Positions 16,359 through 25,307 of a DNA stretch of 64,000 nucleotides are shown here, piece by piece. Numbering within the stretch: position 1 is the first letter of the stretch; every line of letters begins with the position of its first letter. Source of the DNA: JAWLHK01 sp041690355 [NCBI: bacterium] (GTDB lineage Bacteria; J088; JAWLBW01); contig JAWLHK010000021.1 in assembly GCA_041690355.1 (NCBI GenBank), forward strand, positions 19,043-83,042. Reading direction: 5' to 3'. A program made the position numbers and the translations under genes. The notes under the pieces are model-generated. The model saw nothing but the letters and a program-made list of their open reading frames with translations. It made no database searches and was not told where the DNA came from.

Positions 16359-18533
16359 ATGGATGCGCCCCTGCTTCGCCGGATAGCGCCGGGGCTCCCC
16401 GTGGCCCGGGCCGACCACGTCAACGTGCTCGTCGACGCAGACGCCTATTTCCGCGCGTTCGCGCAGGCGGCGGCGCAGGCCAGGCACTCCCTGCTCATCC
16501 TGGCGTGGGACATCAACAGCCGCATCCGGCTCGTGCCCGACGACTCGCTGGCCCCCCTGCCGGCGACGCTGGGGCCGTTTCTCGAAGGGTTGCTCGCGCG
16601 CGAGCCGCAGCTGCACATCCGTCTGCTGCTCTGGGATTACTCGTTCATTTACCTGGCCGAGCGCGAGGCGCTCCCCGCCCTGCGGTTCGGACGCACCCAC
16701 CGCCGGTTGCATTTCGCCCTCGACGACCGCCTCCCGGCAGGGGCCTCGCATCACCAGAAGATCGTGGTCGTCGACGACGCCGTCGCCTTCGTCGGCGGGT
16801 TCGATCTGACCCGCGATCGCTGGGACACCCCCGCCCATCTGCCCATCGACACCCGTCGCAGGCGCCCCGACGGCAGCCTCTACGGCCCCTTCCATGACAT
16901 TCAGGTCAGGGTCGACGGTGACGCGGCCGCGGCCCTGGGCGACCTGGCGCGCCGCCGCTGGGCCCGCGCGACCGGCGAAACGCTCGAGCCGCCGCCGCGC
17001 CGCAGCCTCTCCCTGCCGGCGGCAGAAGCGGATTTCGAGGACATTCCCGCCGCCATCGCCGTGACCGCCCCCGCCTTTCGCAACGAGACGGCCGTGCAGG
17101 ACGTACTCGACGTCCACGCCGGCGCCTTTCGCGAGGCGCGGCGGGCGCTCTACATCGAAAACCAGTACCTGACCTCGCGTCTGGTCGGCGATCTGCTCGC
17201 CGAACTGCTTCAGCGCGACGACGGCCCCGACATCGTCATCGTTACCCCACTGCAGCTGGCCGGCCGGCTCGAAGAAGACACGATGGGGGTGCTGCGGGCC
17301 CGCCTGTTCCGCCGGTTGCGCGCGGCAGACCGGCATGGGCAGCTGCGTATTCTCTGTCCTCTCCCGGCCGGGGGGAGCACCGCCGGCGTCATGGTGCACT
17401 CGAAGCTCTTTCTGGCGGATGACCGGCTGCTCAAGATCGGCTCGTCGAACCTCAGCAACCGCTCCATGGGCTACGACACCGAGTGCGACCTGGTCTTCGA
17501 AGCGCGCAGCGATGCGCACCGGGAGGCATTCACCGCGCTGCGCCGCCGCCTGCTGGCCGAGCATCTGGGGACGACCGCCGCCGAGGTGATCCGCGCCGAG
17601 ACGGAATCGCCGGGGCTCGCCGCCGCGGTCGACACGCTGCGCGCGCGCCATCCCGGCCGGCTGGTGGAGTTCGACGCGGGGTCCGTGGATTTCCTCGATC
17701 GTCTCCTCCCCGACTCCGCCATCATCGACCCCGAACAGGCCCTGAACCCCGAGCGCCTGATCGCGACGCTGCGCAAGGGAGAGATTCAGGCCGACTCGAC
17801 CCTCATCCCACCGATCATCTGGGTCGCCGCCACGCTGCTCGGGCTGACGGCGCTGTGGGAGTGGGGGCCGCTCGAGGGGGTGGCGAAGGCCGAGGTGCTC
17901 GAGCAGGCGCTGCTCGAAGTGCGCCAGTGGCCCTTCTCGACCGCCGTCGCCCTCGCCGGCTTCACCGTGGCCGCCTCGCTGGCCGTGCCGGTCACCGTGC
18001 TCGTCGTCGCCGTCGGCGTCACCTTTCCCCCGCTCTCCGCCGTTCCCGTCACCCTCGGGGGGGCCGTGCTCTCGGCGGCCGTCACCTGGGGCGCCGGGCG
18101 CGCGATCGGCGAACGGCTCGTGCAGGGCTGGGCCGGCCCGCGGGTCGAGCGGGTGCGCGCGTGGCTGCGGGGGCGCGGCGTGCTCTCGATCGCGCTCCTG
18201 CGCAACATCCCCATCGCCCCCTTCGCCGTCGTGAACGTGGTCGCGGGGAGCGTGCCCGTGCGCTTCGGCAACTATCTGCTCGGCACCGTCGTCGGCATGG
18301 CCCCGGGCATTCTCGCCGGCAGCTTCCTGGGCAACCGGCTGCTGCACGTCTTTCGCCTCCCCCGCGCCGCCGACGTGGCCGCCGTGGTCGGCATCGGGGC
18401 CGTGCTCGGCGCCGTCGGCTGGTACCTGCGCACCCGCATCAACAGCCTGGCCGACGCCCTCGCCGAGGTACAGCCGCCGCCCCCCGGCGATCTTCGCCCC
18501 GCCGAGGGAGCCGAACCCCGGGCGGCGGAGTAG
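16359..18533 (+). CDS. phospholipase D-like protein fused to a VTT/DedA-like membrane domain
   Basis: A 724-residue fusion. Residues about 15-440 form a two-HKD phospholipase D/cardiolipin synthase-type enzyme: first motif HQKIVVVDD (His132) with GGFDLTRDRWD, second motif VHSKLFLADD (about 347) with GSSNLSNRSMGYDTECDL. Residues about 480-690 are a VTT (SNARE-associated Golgi) domain with several membrane helices and the GGAVLSAAVTWGAGRAIGE and LLRNIPIAPFAVVNVVAG motifs. PLD-VTT fusions are known in bacteria. A phosphatidyl transfer or hydrolysis role at the inner membrane is likely, and the VTT part may act as a lipid scramblase. It is followed three bases later by an EEP-family gene. Confidence 0.92.
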   Translation: MDAPLLRRIAPGLPVARADHVNVLVDADAYFRAFAQAAAQARHSLLILAWDINSRIRLVPDDSLAPLPATLGPFLEGLLAREPQLHIRLLLWDYSFIYLAEREALPALRFGRTHRRLHFALDDRLPAGASHHQKIVVVDDAVAFVGGFDLTRDRWDTPAHLPIDTRRRRPDGSLYGPFHDIQVRVDGDAAAALGDLARRRWARATGETLEPPPRRSLSLPAAEADFEDIPAAIAVTAPAFRNETAVQDVLDVHAGAFREARRALYIENQYLTSRLVGDLLAELLQRDDGPDIVIVTPLQLAGRLEEDTMGVLRARLFRRLRAADRHGQLRILCPLPAGGSTAGVMVHSKLFLADDRLLKIGSSNLSNRSMGYDTECDLVFEARSDAHREAFTALRRRLLAEHLGTTAAEVIRAETESPGLAAAVDTLRARHPGRLVEFDAGSVDFLDRLLPDSAIIDPEQALNPERLIATLRKGEIQADSTLIPPIIWVAATLLGLTALWEWGPLEGVAKAEVLEQALLEVRQWPFSTAVALAGFTVAASLAVPVTVLVVAVGVTFPPLSAVPVTLGGAVLSAAVTWGAGRAIGERLVQGWAGPRVERVRAWLRGRGVLSIALLRNIPIAPFAVVNVVAGSVPVRFGNYLLGTVVGMAPGILAGSFLGNRLLHVFRLPRAADVAAVVGIGAVLGAVGWYLRTRINSLADALAEVQPPPPGDLRPAEGAEPRAAE

Positions 18534-18536
18534 CCG

Positions 18537-19262
18537 ATGGCCACCCCGATCCGCGTCGCGACGTGGAACATTCATCAGGGGGTGGGGCTCGACGGCCGCT
18601 ACAATCTCTCGCGCACCGCCGCCGTCCTGCGCGAAATCGACGCCGACCTGGTGGCGCTCCAGGAGGTCGACATCGGCTCGGGATCCCGTTCGGGGGAATG
18701 CCAGGTCGACACCCTGGCCCGCTTCAGCGGTTACCATGGCCTCGCCGGGCCGACGCTCAAGGGGGGTGGCGCCGAATTCGGCAACGCCCTGCTCTCGCGT
18801 CGGCCCATTCACCGCATCGAGCGGCTCGATCTCAGCGTTCCGGGCTACGAGCCGCGCGGCGCCCTGGCCGGCCGCACCGAGCTGGCCGGCGTCACCTGGA
18901 CGGCCATCGTGACCCACTTCGGACTCAAGCGCCGCGAGCGCGAAGAGCAGGCGCAGCGGCTGCTCACCTGGCCGGTGCTGCGCCCCGCGGGCCCCGTCGT
19001 GCTCGCGGGCGACTTCAACGAATGGTTCCCCGCCTCGCCGGTGGCCATCCGGCTCGCGCTCAGCTTCGACGCCGGCGAGGCGCGGCGCACCTTTCCGAGC
19101 AGCTGGCCCGCCTTTCCCCTCGATCGCATCTTCGTGCGCCGCGCCTCCATCCGCAAAGCGGTCGCCCACCGCACGCCGCTCAGCCGCGAGGCCTCGGATC
19201 ATCTGCCGCTGGTGGCCGACGTCGTGCCGGCGATTTCGCTTGCCGAAGGCACGCGCGGGTAG
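18537..19262 (+). CDS. endonuclease/exonuclease/phosphatase (EEP) family protein
   Basis: A 241-residue EEP fold: ATWNIHQGVGLDGRYN at the N-terminus, VALQEVD with the metal-binding Glu, GDFNEWF with Asp/Asn, and SDHLPLVADV with the catalytic Asp-His. All active-site residues are present. No signal peptide. It starts three bases after the PLD-VTT stop. EEP proteins beside PLD/VTT proteins commonly accompany cardiolipin synthase-like enzymes, so a phosphodiesterase or phosphatase acting in phospholipid metabolism is more likely than a nuclease. Confidence 0.9.
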   Translation: MATPIRVATWNIHQGVGLDGRYNLSRTAAVLREIDADLVALQEVDIGSGSRSGECQVDTLARFSGYHGLAGPTLKGGGAEFGNALLSRRPIHRIERLDLSVPGYEPRGALAGRTELAGVTWTAIVTHFGLKRREREEQAQRLLTWPVLRPAGPVVLAGDFNEWFPASPVAIRLALSFDAGEARRTFPSSWPAFPLDRIFVRRASIRKAVAHRTPLSREASDHLPLVADVVPAISLAEGTRG

Positions 19263-19274
19263 CAGAATATTGCG

Positions 19275-19664
19275 ATGCCGCTCTACATCGACAAGGCCGC
19301 CTGGCCGCTCGTTCGCGTCGAGATGTACGATCTGACCGACGACGAGAACGCCGAATATCTGCGGAACGTAGAAGCGTGGCTGCGCGGCCCCGAGCGCTTC
19401 GCCATCCTGATCGACACCGACAGGGCGCAGGGCAGAAACGGCGGACCGGTCACCCGCAAGGCGCAGGCTGAATTCATGAAGAAGCACGCGGCGGCCATGC
19501 AGGAGCGGGTGGCCGCGCTCGCCCTGGTCATCGCGCACCCGCTCGTGCGCTCGATCGTCACGTCCATCCTCTGGATGCAGCCGGTGCCCGCCCCGTTCGC
19601 GATCTTCAAGGATCGCGCCTCGGCCGAACGCTGGGCCCGCCGCCGTCTGGCCGGCCTGGATTGA
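19275..19664 (+). CDS. STAS/SpoIIAA-like small protein of unknown function
   Basis: A 129-residue protein with alternating strands and helices (YIDKAAWPLVRVEMYDLTD, RFAILIDTDRAQGRNGG, ALALVIAHPLVRSIVTSIL, FAIFKDRASAERWARRRL). The closing FKDRASAERW helix resembles the SEC14/STAS-like single-domain proteins, and a protein with a similar layout is at 53.1 kb. It follows the EEP gene by 12 bases, so it is probably in the same transcript. No catalytic residues are recognisable. Confidence 0.7.
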   Translation: MPLYIDKAAWPLVRVEMYDLTDDENAEYLRNVEAWLRGPERFAILIDTDRAQGRNGGPVTRKAQAEFMKKHAAAMQERVAALALVIAHPLVRSIVTSILWMQPVPAPFAIFKDRASAERWARRRLAGLD

Positions 19665-19670
19665 CGCCGC

Positions 19671-21038
19671 TCAGACCGTGCGCGAGAAGCGGGCCGTCTT
19701 TTCGGGCGCGTTCAGGTACTCGTCGAAGACCATGCAGATGTTGCGGATGAGAAAGCGCCCCGTCTCGGTCACGCGCATCCCCCCCGTGTGAAACTCCACC
19801 AGCCCGTCGTCGGCGAAGGTCTGCAGGGCCGTCCACTCAGGACGGAGCGCCTCCTGCGCGTCGGTTCCCATGCGCCGCGAGAGTTCCGCATAGTCGAGCG
19901 CGAAACGGCTCATGAGGGTCATGATGATCCAGCGCCGCAGCTGGTCGGCGGCGGTGAGCGTCACGCCCCGTTCGGTGGGCAGTTTTCCCGCAGTGAGCCG
20001 AGCTGAGTATTCATGCTCGGTCTTCACGTTCTGCACATAGGCGTCGCCGAGGTCGCTGATCGACGTGACGCCGATGCCGATCATGTCGGCGCCGGCGCGG
20101 GTCGTGTAGCCCTGGAAGTTGCGGTGCAGCGTGCCGTCGTCGAGGGCGCGGCTGAGCTCGTCGTCGGGCAGCACGAAATGATCCATGCCGATGTAGCGGT
20201 ATCCGGCCGCCGTCAGCCGGTCGACCGCGAGCGCGAGCATGGCCAGCTTTTCGGCGGCGTTGGGGAGTTCTTCGGCGCGGATGCGGCGCATATGGTTCTT
20301 GAGCGTCGGCAGATACGCGAAGTTGAAGAAGGCGATGCGGTCGGGGCGCAGCGTGATCGTGCGCGCCAGCGTGTCTTCGAGCGTGGCCAGGGTCTGCCGG
20401 GGGAGGCCGTACATGAGATCGAGGTTCACGCTGTTGAAGCCGAGCGCGCGCAGCTTCTCCATGCGCCCGGCCGTGAGCTCGAACGGCTGGATGCGGTGCA
20501 CCGCCTTCTGCACGTCGGCATCAAAGTCCTGCACCCCCATGCTCGCGCGCGTGAACCCGATGGCCCGCAGCGCTTCGAGGTGCAGATCGCTCGCTTCGCG
20601 GGGGTCGATTTCGACGCTGATCTCCGCATCCTTCGCGAAACGGAAGCGCTCCCGGATCGCCTCGCCCAGCCGCACGATCAGCTCGGGGCGCAGAAAGGTC
20701 GGCGTCCCCCCGCCCCAGTGCAGCTGCGTCACCTCGCGTCCCGTCTGCAGCAGCGGGGCCACGAGGTCCATCTCGCGCACCAGTTCATCCACGTAGGGGT
20801 GGGCGCGCTCGCGATTGCCCGTGTAGATGACGTTGCAGCCGCAGAAGTAGCAGACCTGCTTGCAGAACGGCAGGTGAAAATACAGGGAGAGCGGGCGCGA
20901 GACGGCCCCTGCGCGCAACTTCTCGGCGTGCCGGTCGGGGCCGAACGACGGCGAGAACTCGAGCGCCGTCGGATAGCTCGTGTAGCGCGGGCCGGGCCGA
21001 TCGTACTTGCGGACGAGATGGACAGGGAGGGTAGTCAT
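19671..21038 (-). CDS. hemN: oxygen-independent coproporphyrinogen III oxidase
   Basis: A 455-residue radical SAM enzyme that decarboxylates coproporphyrinogen III without oxygen. The N-terminus has DRPGPRYTSYPTALEF. The iron-sulfur motif is FCKQVCYFCGCN (CxxxCxxC), followed by the HWGGGTPTFL SAM-binding segment and SVEIDPREA. Both the N-terminal arm and the C-terminal HemN domain are present, so it is a true HemN, not a HemW. It indicates haem synthesis under low oxygen. It ends six bases from the convergent small gene. Confidence 0.95.
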   Translation of the reverse strand: MTTLPVHLVRKYDRPGPRYTSYPTALEFSPSFGPDRHAEKLRAGAVSRPLSLYFHLPFCKQVCYFCGCNVIYTGNRERAHPYVDELVREMDLVAPLLQTGREVTQLHWGGGTPTFLRPELIVRLGEAIRERFRFAKDAEISVEIDPREASDLHLEALRAIGFTRASMGVQDFDADVQKAVHRIQPFELTAGRMEKLRALGFNSVNLDLMYGLPRQTLATLEDTLARTITLRPDRIAFFNFAYLPTLKNHMRRIRAEELPNAAEKLAMLALAVDRLTAAGYRYIGMDHFVLPDDELSRALDDGTLHRNFQGYTTRAGADMIGIGVTSISDLGDAYVQNVKTEHEYSARLTAGKLPTERGVTLTAADQLRRWIIMTLMSRFALDYAELSRRMGTDAQEALRPEWTALQTFADDGLVEFHTGGMRVTETGRFLIRNICMVFDEYLNAPEKTARFSRTV

Positions 21039-21133
21039 GCCCCCTTCCTACAGCAAGAGCGGTGCCAGGGGGCCTGGCGTCCTGGAGAAATCGCGGATCT
21101 CGCGGTAAAAGTGACCCGCTTCGCTACATCGCC

Positions 21134-21484
21134 TCAGGAATGTGCGCCGGAGCGGAACATCCGGATGCGATTGGCGAGGCGCTCCAGCGCCCGGTCGACG
21201 TCGGATGCGAGGTCTGCTGTCGTCACGCGGAACACGCTGCGTGGCGCCTCCCCCGCCGGGGGCGCGTCACCGTGCACCTCGACGCTGAAGCCGCCGTCGA
21301 GCGTCGCGACGCGGAACTCTCGCCCGTCACGTTCTTCGCGACCCGGGCGTGCCCTGGGGCCGTACCGCCGCGCGACCGCGCTCCAGAAGATCGCTTCGGC
21401 GAGCGCTTCGATTTCGTTGCGCACGCGGGTGCGCTCATGGTTACGGGTGCGAGCGTGCGATGCGGTTTGCGTATTCATGGGCAT
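21134..21484 (-). CDS. hypothetical protein, 116 residues
   Basis: A soluble, Arg- and Glu-rich protein with no recognised family. There is a helical N-terminal half (RVRNEIEALAEAIFWSAVARRYG) and a beta-rich middle (FRVATLDGGFSVEVHGD). Its start lies 44 bases inside the 3' end of the upstream membrane-protein gene, which suggests translational coupling. It lies between that gene and hemN, 95 bases before the hemN start, so a role in the same haem or respiratory context is possible but unproven. Confidence 0.55.
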   Translation of the reverse strand: MPMNTQTASHARTRNHERTRVRNEIEALAEAIFWSAVARRYGPRARPGREERDGREFRVATLDGGFSVEVHGDAPPAGEAPRSVFRVTTADLASDVDRALERLANRIRMFRSGAHS

Positions 21485-22514
21485 CCCTTCTCCCGGTCCC
21501 GTCGGCAGGCTTCACGAACAGCGCGAAGCCGACGGCGGGAACGAGCACGACGAGAAATAATGCGGACACGAACAGGGTCACCGCGGCCCCTTGACCGACG
21601 GGGATCCACGGAGCCAGGGCGATGGCGCCGATCATGAGGGCCAGGGCCGGCGCGTAGGCCAGCCGGACCGGCAGGGGAATGGCCGAGACGCGGCCGGCGC
21701 CCCACGCGAGCGAAACGAGCAGCGGGCCGAGAACCACGGCATGGACGCCGGCAATGCGCAGCGCCGGCCAATGGGGCACGAGCGCGCCGGCGACGAGCGC
21801 GGAGGCGAGCAGCAGCCACCAGGGGGCGAGCCCGCGGGGAAACGTGGAGCCGGCGGCCTGCTCGGCGAGGAGCCAGGCCAGGGGAAGCGCGAGCGGCAGG
21901 GCCAGGAGCGGCGAAAGGGGCACGGCCGCCGACACGGCCGCCGCGAGCCCGGCCGGCACCCAGAGCGCGGCCGTCCGGCGCGAAGCGGCCCCGATCCACG
22001 CCAGCGTGCCCGGAACGTAGACGGTGAACACGAGTGCGGCCACGAAGAGCCGCGCCGCCGTGACCGCCAGCGGGTCGCCCCGGGCCCCGAGCACCGCCAC
22101 GGGCGCGATCAGCGCGGCGCCGAGCAGCAGGCCGGCGGCCGCGGCGGCGGGAAATCCCCCTTCACGGCGCAGGAGCGTCCGTACGGCGGCAACGAGCCAG
22201 ACGGCGAGGATGACGTTCGAGAGCGCGATACTGAGCCACGTGTAGCCGCCGGTCGCGAAGGCCACGACCGCCCCGGCGGCGGCCGCCAGATAGGCGAACC
22301 AGATCCGGCCCCCCGCCGGAAACCCGAGCAGCAGCAGGATCGGCACGGTGAGAAAGCCGTAGAACCCGGCGTGCGAGTGCGCATGGCGGAGGTACGGGAA
22401 CGACCAGCCGGCGCTGCTCCAGGCCCCCGACGCCAGATCGGCCCGCAACACCAGCCCGAGCAGGGCGGTCACGAGCAGAAAGAGCGCGGCGGCGCGGAGG
22501 ACACAGGTTCGCAT
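21441..22514 (-). CDS. polytopic membrane protein with HAHSH motif
   Basis: A 357-residue protein from MRTCVLRAAALFLLV with about ten hydrophobic segments. A conserved-looking HAHSHAGFYGF stretch lies near residue 45, between the first helices, where transmembrane His could bind haem or metal as in NnrS-like and cytochrome oxidase-related proteins. Its neighbour is hemN, which fits a respiratory or haem-binding role, but I do not recognise a specific family. A longer open frame upstream is the antisense shadow of the repeat-rich gap. Confidence 0.75.
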   Translation of the reverse strand: MRTCVLRAAALFLLVTALLGLVLRADLASGAWSSAGWSFPYLRHAHSHAGFYGFLTVPILLLLGFPAGGRIWFAYLAAAAGAVVAFATGGYTWLSIALSNVILAVWLVAAVRTLLRREGGFPAAAAAGLLLGAALIAPVAVLGARGDPLAVTAARLFVAALVFTVYVPGTLAWIGAASRRTAALWVPAGLAAAVSAAVPLSPLLALPLALPLAWLLAEQAAGSTFPRGLAPWWLLLASALVAGALVPHWPALRIAGVHAVVLGPLLVSLAWGAGRVSAIPLPVRLAYAPALALMIGAIALAPWIPVGQGAAVTLFVSALFLVVLVPAVGFALFVKPADGTGRRDAHEYANRIARSHP

Positions 22515-22683
22515 GCCCCTGTCTCCAAGCAATGTCCGTGCCGAGTGCGTCTCTTGAGGGGATCCGGGTCCGCCCGGTGTGTCGAATCGACGCAGTACGG
22601 ACGGGGGCGGGCGGGTCGACGCAAGCGTCGGCTCGCCGCGCCCGGTTCCCAACGCCGGAGGGGGGGAGTGGGGGTCGAATCCC

Positions 22684-22732
22684 GACTTGTGACTTACGAC
22701 TGACGACTTGTGACTGAAGACTAGTGACTGAC
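22684..22732. repeat. GACTTGT heptad array over the stop of the CocE-like gene
   Basis: Seven consecutive 7-bp units, all beginning GACT (GACTTGT, GACTTAC, GACTGAC, GACTTGT, GACTGAA, GACTAGT, GACTGAC). The TAG stop of the minus-strand hydrolase (22723-22721) falls in the sixth unit, and the last residues VVSH are written by the array. Confidence 0.9.
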
Positions 22733-24475
22733 GACGGGGAGCTCGAGCCAGCCTTCGCGCCCCGGTCCCGTCAGGACCGTCTGGTTCGCGATGCGCGACT
22801 CGGCGTGCGCGTACCAGGGGGCCGCCACGTTCGGATGCACGTTGTAGGCCGGGAAGTTCGACGAGCTGACGTCGACCCGCAGGCGGTGCCCCTTCTTCAC
22901 GACCCACTCGGTGGGCCACGTCTGCAGCACCAGCGTGGCGTCGCTGTGCGGCGCGTAGGGCACCGGAACGCCGTCGCCGTTGCGGTAGGCGAGCGCCATG
23001 ATCGTGTCGGTGATGTTCACGGCGCGGCCGTTCGCGTCGACGTCCATGATCTTGACCGTGAAGGCGGTGTCTTCGGCGTCGGAGCGCACCGTCAGGCGGA
23101 TGTTGAAGCGGCCCGCGAGGTGCAGGTCTTCCCTGAGGTACAGCGAGGTGAACGTGAGCACGTCGTCGCGCTCGCAGAGGCCGATCTGATCGCGCATGGA
23201 CGGCGGCGTGCCGCTCCACCCCGGAATCGCGAAGGCGAGCAGCCCCGCGCCGCCGCGGCTCGGCACCGGGTCGGCCGGATCGTAGACGTACGAAATCGAG
23301 TCCTCGCCCTCGGGCCGCGCCGCCGCGAGGCGCCCGCCGGTGCACGCCTGCGCCCGCGCCGTCTCGGCGAAATAGAGGCGCGCGGGCTTCGCCGCCGGAG
23401 GCCAGCTTTCGCGCCGCTGCCAGCCCCCGCCGATGGCGTAGGTCTCCACCGGGCCCCAGTCGTCGAGCGGTTCTCCCTTGAGGTGATGATCGAACCAGTT
23501 GAGAAACCGGTCCATCATCGCGTGGGCCCCCTTCTTGTCGGGGAGCGGGAGCACGCCGTCGCCGCTCCCCCCCATGAGATGGGTCCACGGGCCGACGATG
23601 AGCCGGCTGCGATCCCGCGTGGCCATGCGGTTGAAGTCGTCGAGCTGCGAGCCGACGAAGATGTCGTACCAGCCGCTCACCATGAGCACGGGCACGGTGA
23701 CCTTCTCGGGCATGGCGCGCAGGAGCAGGTTGTCGGGAATCTTCCACAACGGCGCATCGGCCGACGCGCTCTGCAGCCAGTCGCGGTACCAGGGGAGCGA
23801 ATGGCCGATGATCTTCTCGTCGGCTTCGAGATGCGGGCGGTGGGCGATGGTCTTCCAGAACGTATTGAAGTTCAGGGCGTCGAGGGTCTCGTCGTACATC
23901 AGCGAGGCCCAGGCCGTGGCCACCTCGAAGCGGAACATGCCGTGCGAGAACGCGACCTCGCGCAGGTCAGAGCCCCAGACCATGGGGATCATGGTCTTGA
24001 CCTGCGGGGGAAACCGGTCGGCCATGGCCCACTGCACCATCGACAGGTACGAGGCGCCGAAGAGGCCGATGTTACCGTCGTGCCAGGGCTGTTTCGTAAT
24101 CCACGCGAGCGTGTCGATGCCGTCATTGCGCTCGTTGAAGAAGGGCATCCACGTCCCCTCGGAGGTCGCGCGGCCGCGGGCGAGCTGGTAGACGCCGACG
24201 TAGCCGTAGCGCGAGAAGAGCTTGGCGAGCGCGCCGGCGCCCCCCACAAAGTTGTACGGGTTGCGGATGAGGATGACCGGCCACGGCCCCTCGCCTTCGG
24301 GCAGGTAGACTTCGGTGTACAGTTTCACGCCGTCGCGCATGGGCAGCATGAGCGTCGTGGCCTCGCCGGCCGCGGTCTCGAAGGGGGGCAGGTCGAGGGT
24401 CAGCCGCGCGGCATCGTAGCAGGCGGTCGAGAGAAACAGGCTTGCGAGAAGCGGCAGCAGGCGGGCCAGGCGCAT
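22721..24475 (-). CDS. CocE/NonD-family alpha/beta hydrolase, lipoprotein
   Basis: A 584-residue protein started at MRLARLLPLL because this gives a lipoprotein signal with lipobox LSTAC; the longer frame upstream crosses repeat DNA. The N-terminal alpha/beta hydrolase domain (about 45-330) has IRNPYNF and the nucleophile in LFGASYLSMVQWAMA. The C-terminal jelly-roll domain (about 370-584) carries IRLTVRSDAEDTAFTVKIMDV and GHRLRVDVSSSNFPAYNVHPN, the X-Pro dipeptidyl-peptidase C-terminal signature. Likely an envelope-anchored esterase, acylase or peptidase of unknown substrate. The stop lies in a heptad array. Confidence 0.9.
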   Translation of the reverse strand: MRLARLLPLLASLFLSTACYDAARLTLDLPPFETAAGEATTLMLPMRDGVKLYTEVYLPEGEGPWPVILIRNPYNFVGGAGALAKLFSRYGYVGVYQLARGRATSEGTWMPFFNERNDGIDTLAWITKQPWHDGNIGLFGASYLSMVQWAMADRFPPQVKTMIPMVWGSDLREVAFSHGMFRFEVATAWASLMYDETLDALNFNTFWKTIAHRPHLEADEKIIGHSLPWYRDWLQSASADAPLWKIPDNLLLRAMPEKVTVPVLMVSGWYDIFVGSQLDDFNRMATRDRSRLIVGPWTHLMGGSGDGVLPLPDKKGAHAMMDRFLNWFDHHLKGEPLDDWGPVETYAIGGGWQRRESWPPAAKPARLYFAETARAQACTGGRLAAARPEGEDSISYVYDPADPVPSRGGAGLLAFAIPGWSGTPPSMRDQIGLCERDDVLTFTSLYLREDLHLAGRFNIRLTVRSDAEDTAFTVKIMDVDANGRAVNITDTIMALAYRNGDGVPVPYAPHSDATLVLQTWPTEWVVKKGHRLRVDVSSSNFPAYNVHPNVAAPWYAHAESRIANQTVLTGPGREGWLELPVVSH

Positions 24476-24578
24476 CGGGGACCTATGGGGAAAATGTAAC
24501 CGGCGTGTCAACGACCGGGCGGTAGGTGACTCATGGTACCGGGTGGTGCCTCCTGTAGCAACTTGCTCCCCGGCTGGT

Positions 24579-24663
24579 CGCTGGACGCTGGGCGCTCGGC
24601 GCTGGGCAGGAACCACAGCAAGCAGGCCACTCGTCACTCGTTACTCGTAACTTCCCTGCTTGC
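24579..24663. repeat. heptad arrays with GCAAGCAGG/CCTGCTTGC hairpin
   Basis: CGCTGGA, CGCTGGG, CGCTCGG, CGCTGGG (24579-24606) are followed by a perfect 9-bp inverted repeat, GCAAGCAGG at 24618-24626 with CCTGCTTGC at 24655-24663. The 28-base loop contains ACTCGTC, ACTCGTT, ACTCGTA units. It lies in the divergent gap between the hydrolase and yaeQ. Confidence 0.85.
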
Positions 24664-24698
24664 GCATCCTCGCCCCCTCCGACGACAATGTGCACACC

Positions 24699-25238
24699 AT
24701 GGCCTTGCCGTCGACGATGTACAACTTCACGATCGGCCTCTCGCACGTCGACCGCGGCGTCTACGAGACGCTCGCCGTGCGCGCGGCCCGGCATCCGTCG
24801 GAATCGGAGGGGTACCTCGCGGCGCGCGTGCTCGCCTATGCGCTCGAATACACCGAGGGGATCCAGTTCGCGCCCGGCGGCCTCTCCGACACCGACGCGC
24901 CCGCGGTGCAGGTGCGCGATCTGACGGGGGCCTGGGTCTCGTGGATCGAAATCGGCAACCCCGACCCCGCCCGCCTGCACAAGGCCGCGAAGGCCGCGCC
25001 CCGCGTCGCCGTCTATACGCACAAGGATCCGCACCTGCTGCTGCGGCAGCTCGCGGGCCAGAAGATTCACCAGGCCGAGCGCATCGAAATCTACAGCTTC
25101 GACCCCGCGTTTCTCCAGGGCCTGCTCGATCGGCTGGATCGCCGGATGAATTTCGAACTTTCCGTCAGCGACGGGCAGCTGTATCTGGATGTCGGCGGAA
25201 AATCTTTCCAGGGTGCGCTCACGCGGCACGCGATCTGA
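24699..25238 (+). CDS. yaeQ: YaeQ family protein
   Basis: A 179-residue protein started at MALPSTMYNFTIGLSHVDRG, the family N-terminus; the upstream frame is repeat DNA. YaeQ proteins adopt a PD-(D/E)XK nuclease-like fold without an established activity and can compensate for RfaH loss in enterics. Signature segments are YALEYTEGIQF, WIEIGNPDPARLHKA and VYTHKDPHLLL. It is not in an operon; a heptad array begins on the base after its stop. Confidence 0.93.
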   Translation: MALPSTMYNFTIGLSHVDRGVYETLAVRAARHPSESEGYLAARVLAYALEYTEGIQFAPGGLSDTDAPAVQVRDLTGAWVSWIEIGNPDPARLHKAAKAAPRVAVYTHKDPHLLLRQLAGQKIHQAERIEIYSFDPAFLQGLLDRLDRRMNFELSVSDGQLYLDVGGKSFQGALTRHAI

Positions 25239-25259
25239 AGCGCCGAGCGCTGAGCGCCG
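25239..25259. repeat. AGCGCCG heptads directly after the yaeQ stop
   Basis: AGCGCCG, AGCGCTG, AGCGCCG in exact register, beginning on the first base after the TGA stop, then AGGAAGCACG. This is the same unit family as the composites at 4.2, 42.7, 50.9 and 53.7 kb. Confidence 0.8.
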
Positions 25260-25307
25260 AGGAAGCACGTTCCCTTCCGCTCGGCGTTCCGGCGTGGGAA
25301 ATGCCCT

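Noticed and set aside
16068-19538. A 1156-codon open frame on the minus strand opposite the PLD-VTT and EEP genes.
   Set aside because: It is antisense to two genes with clear motifs, is very rich in Arg, Gly and His, and shows no domain. Long antisense frames are expected in GC-rich coding DNA.
22660-22690. GGTCGAATCCC resembling the T-arm of a tRNA.
   Set aside because: No acceptor, anticodon or D arm can be folded around it, and the sequence belongs to a heptad array region.
21441-23747. A 768-codon minus-strand frame covering the membrane protein and part of the CocE-like gene.
   Set aside because: Only its 3' part, from 22514, encodes a membrane protein. The 5' part is out of frame with the intact CocE-like hydrolase on the same strand and crosses a heptad array.
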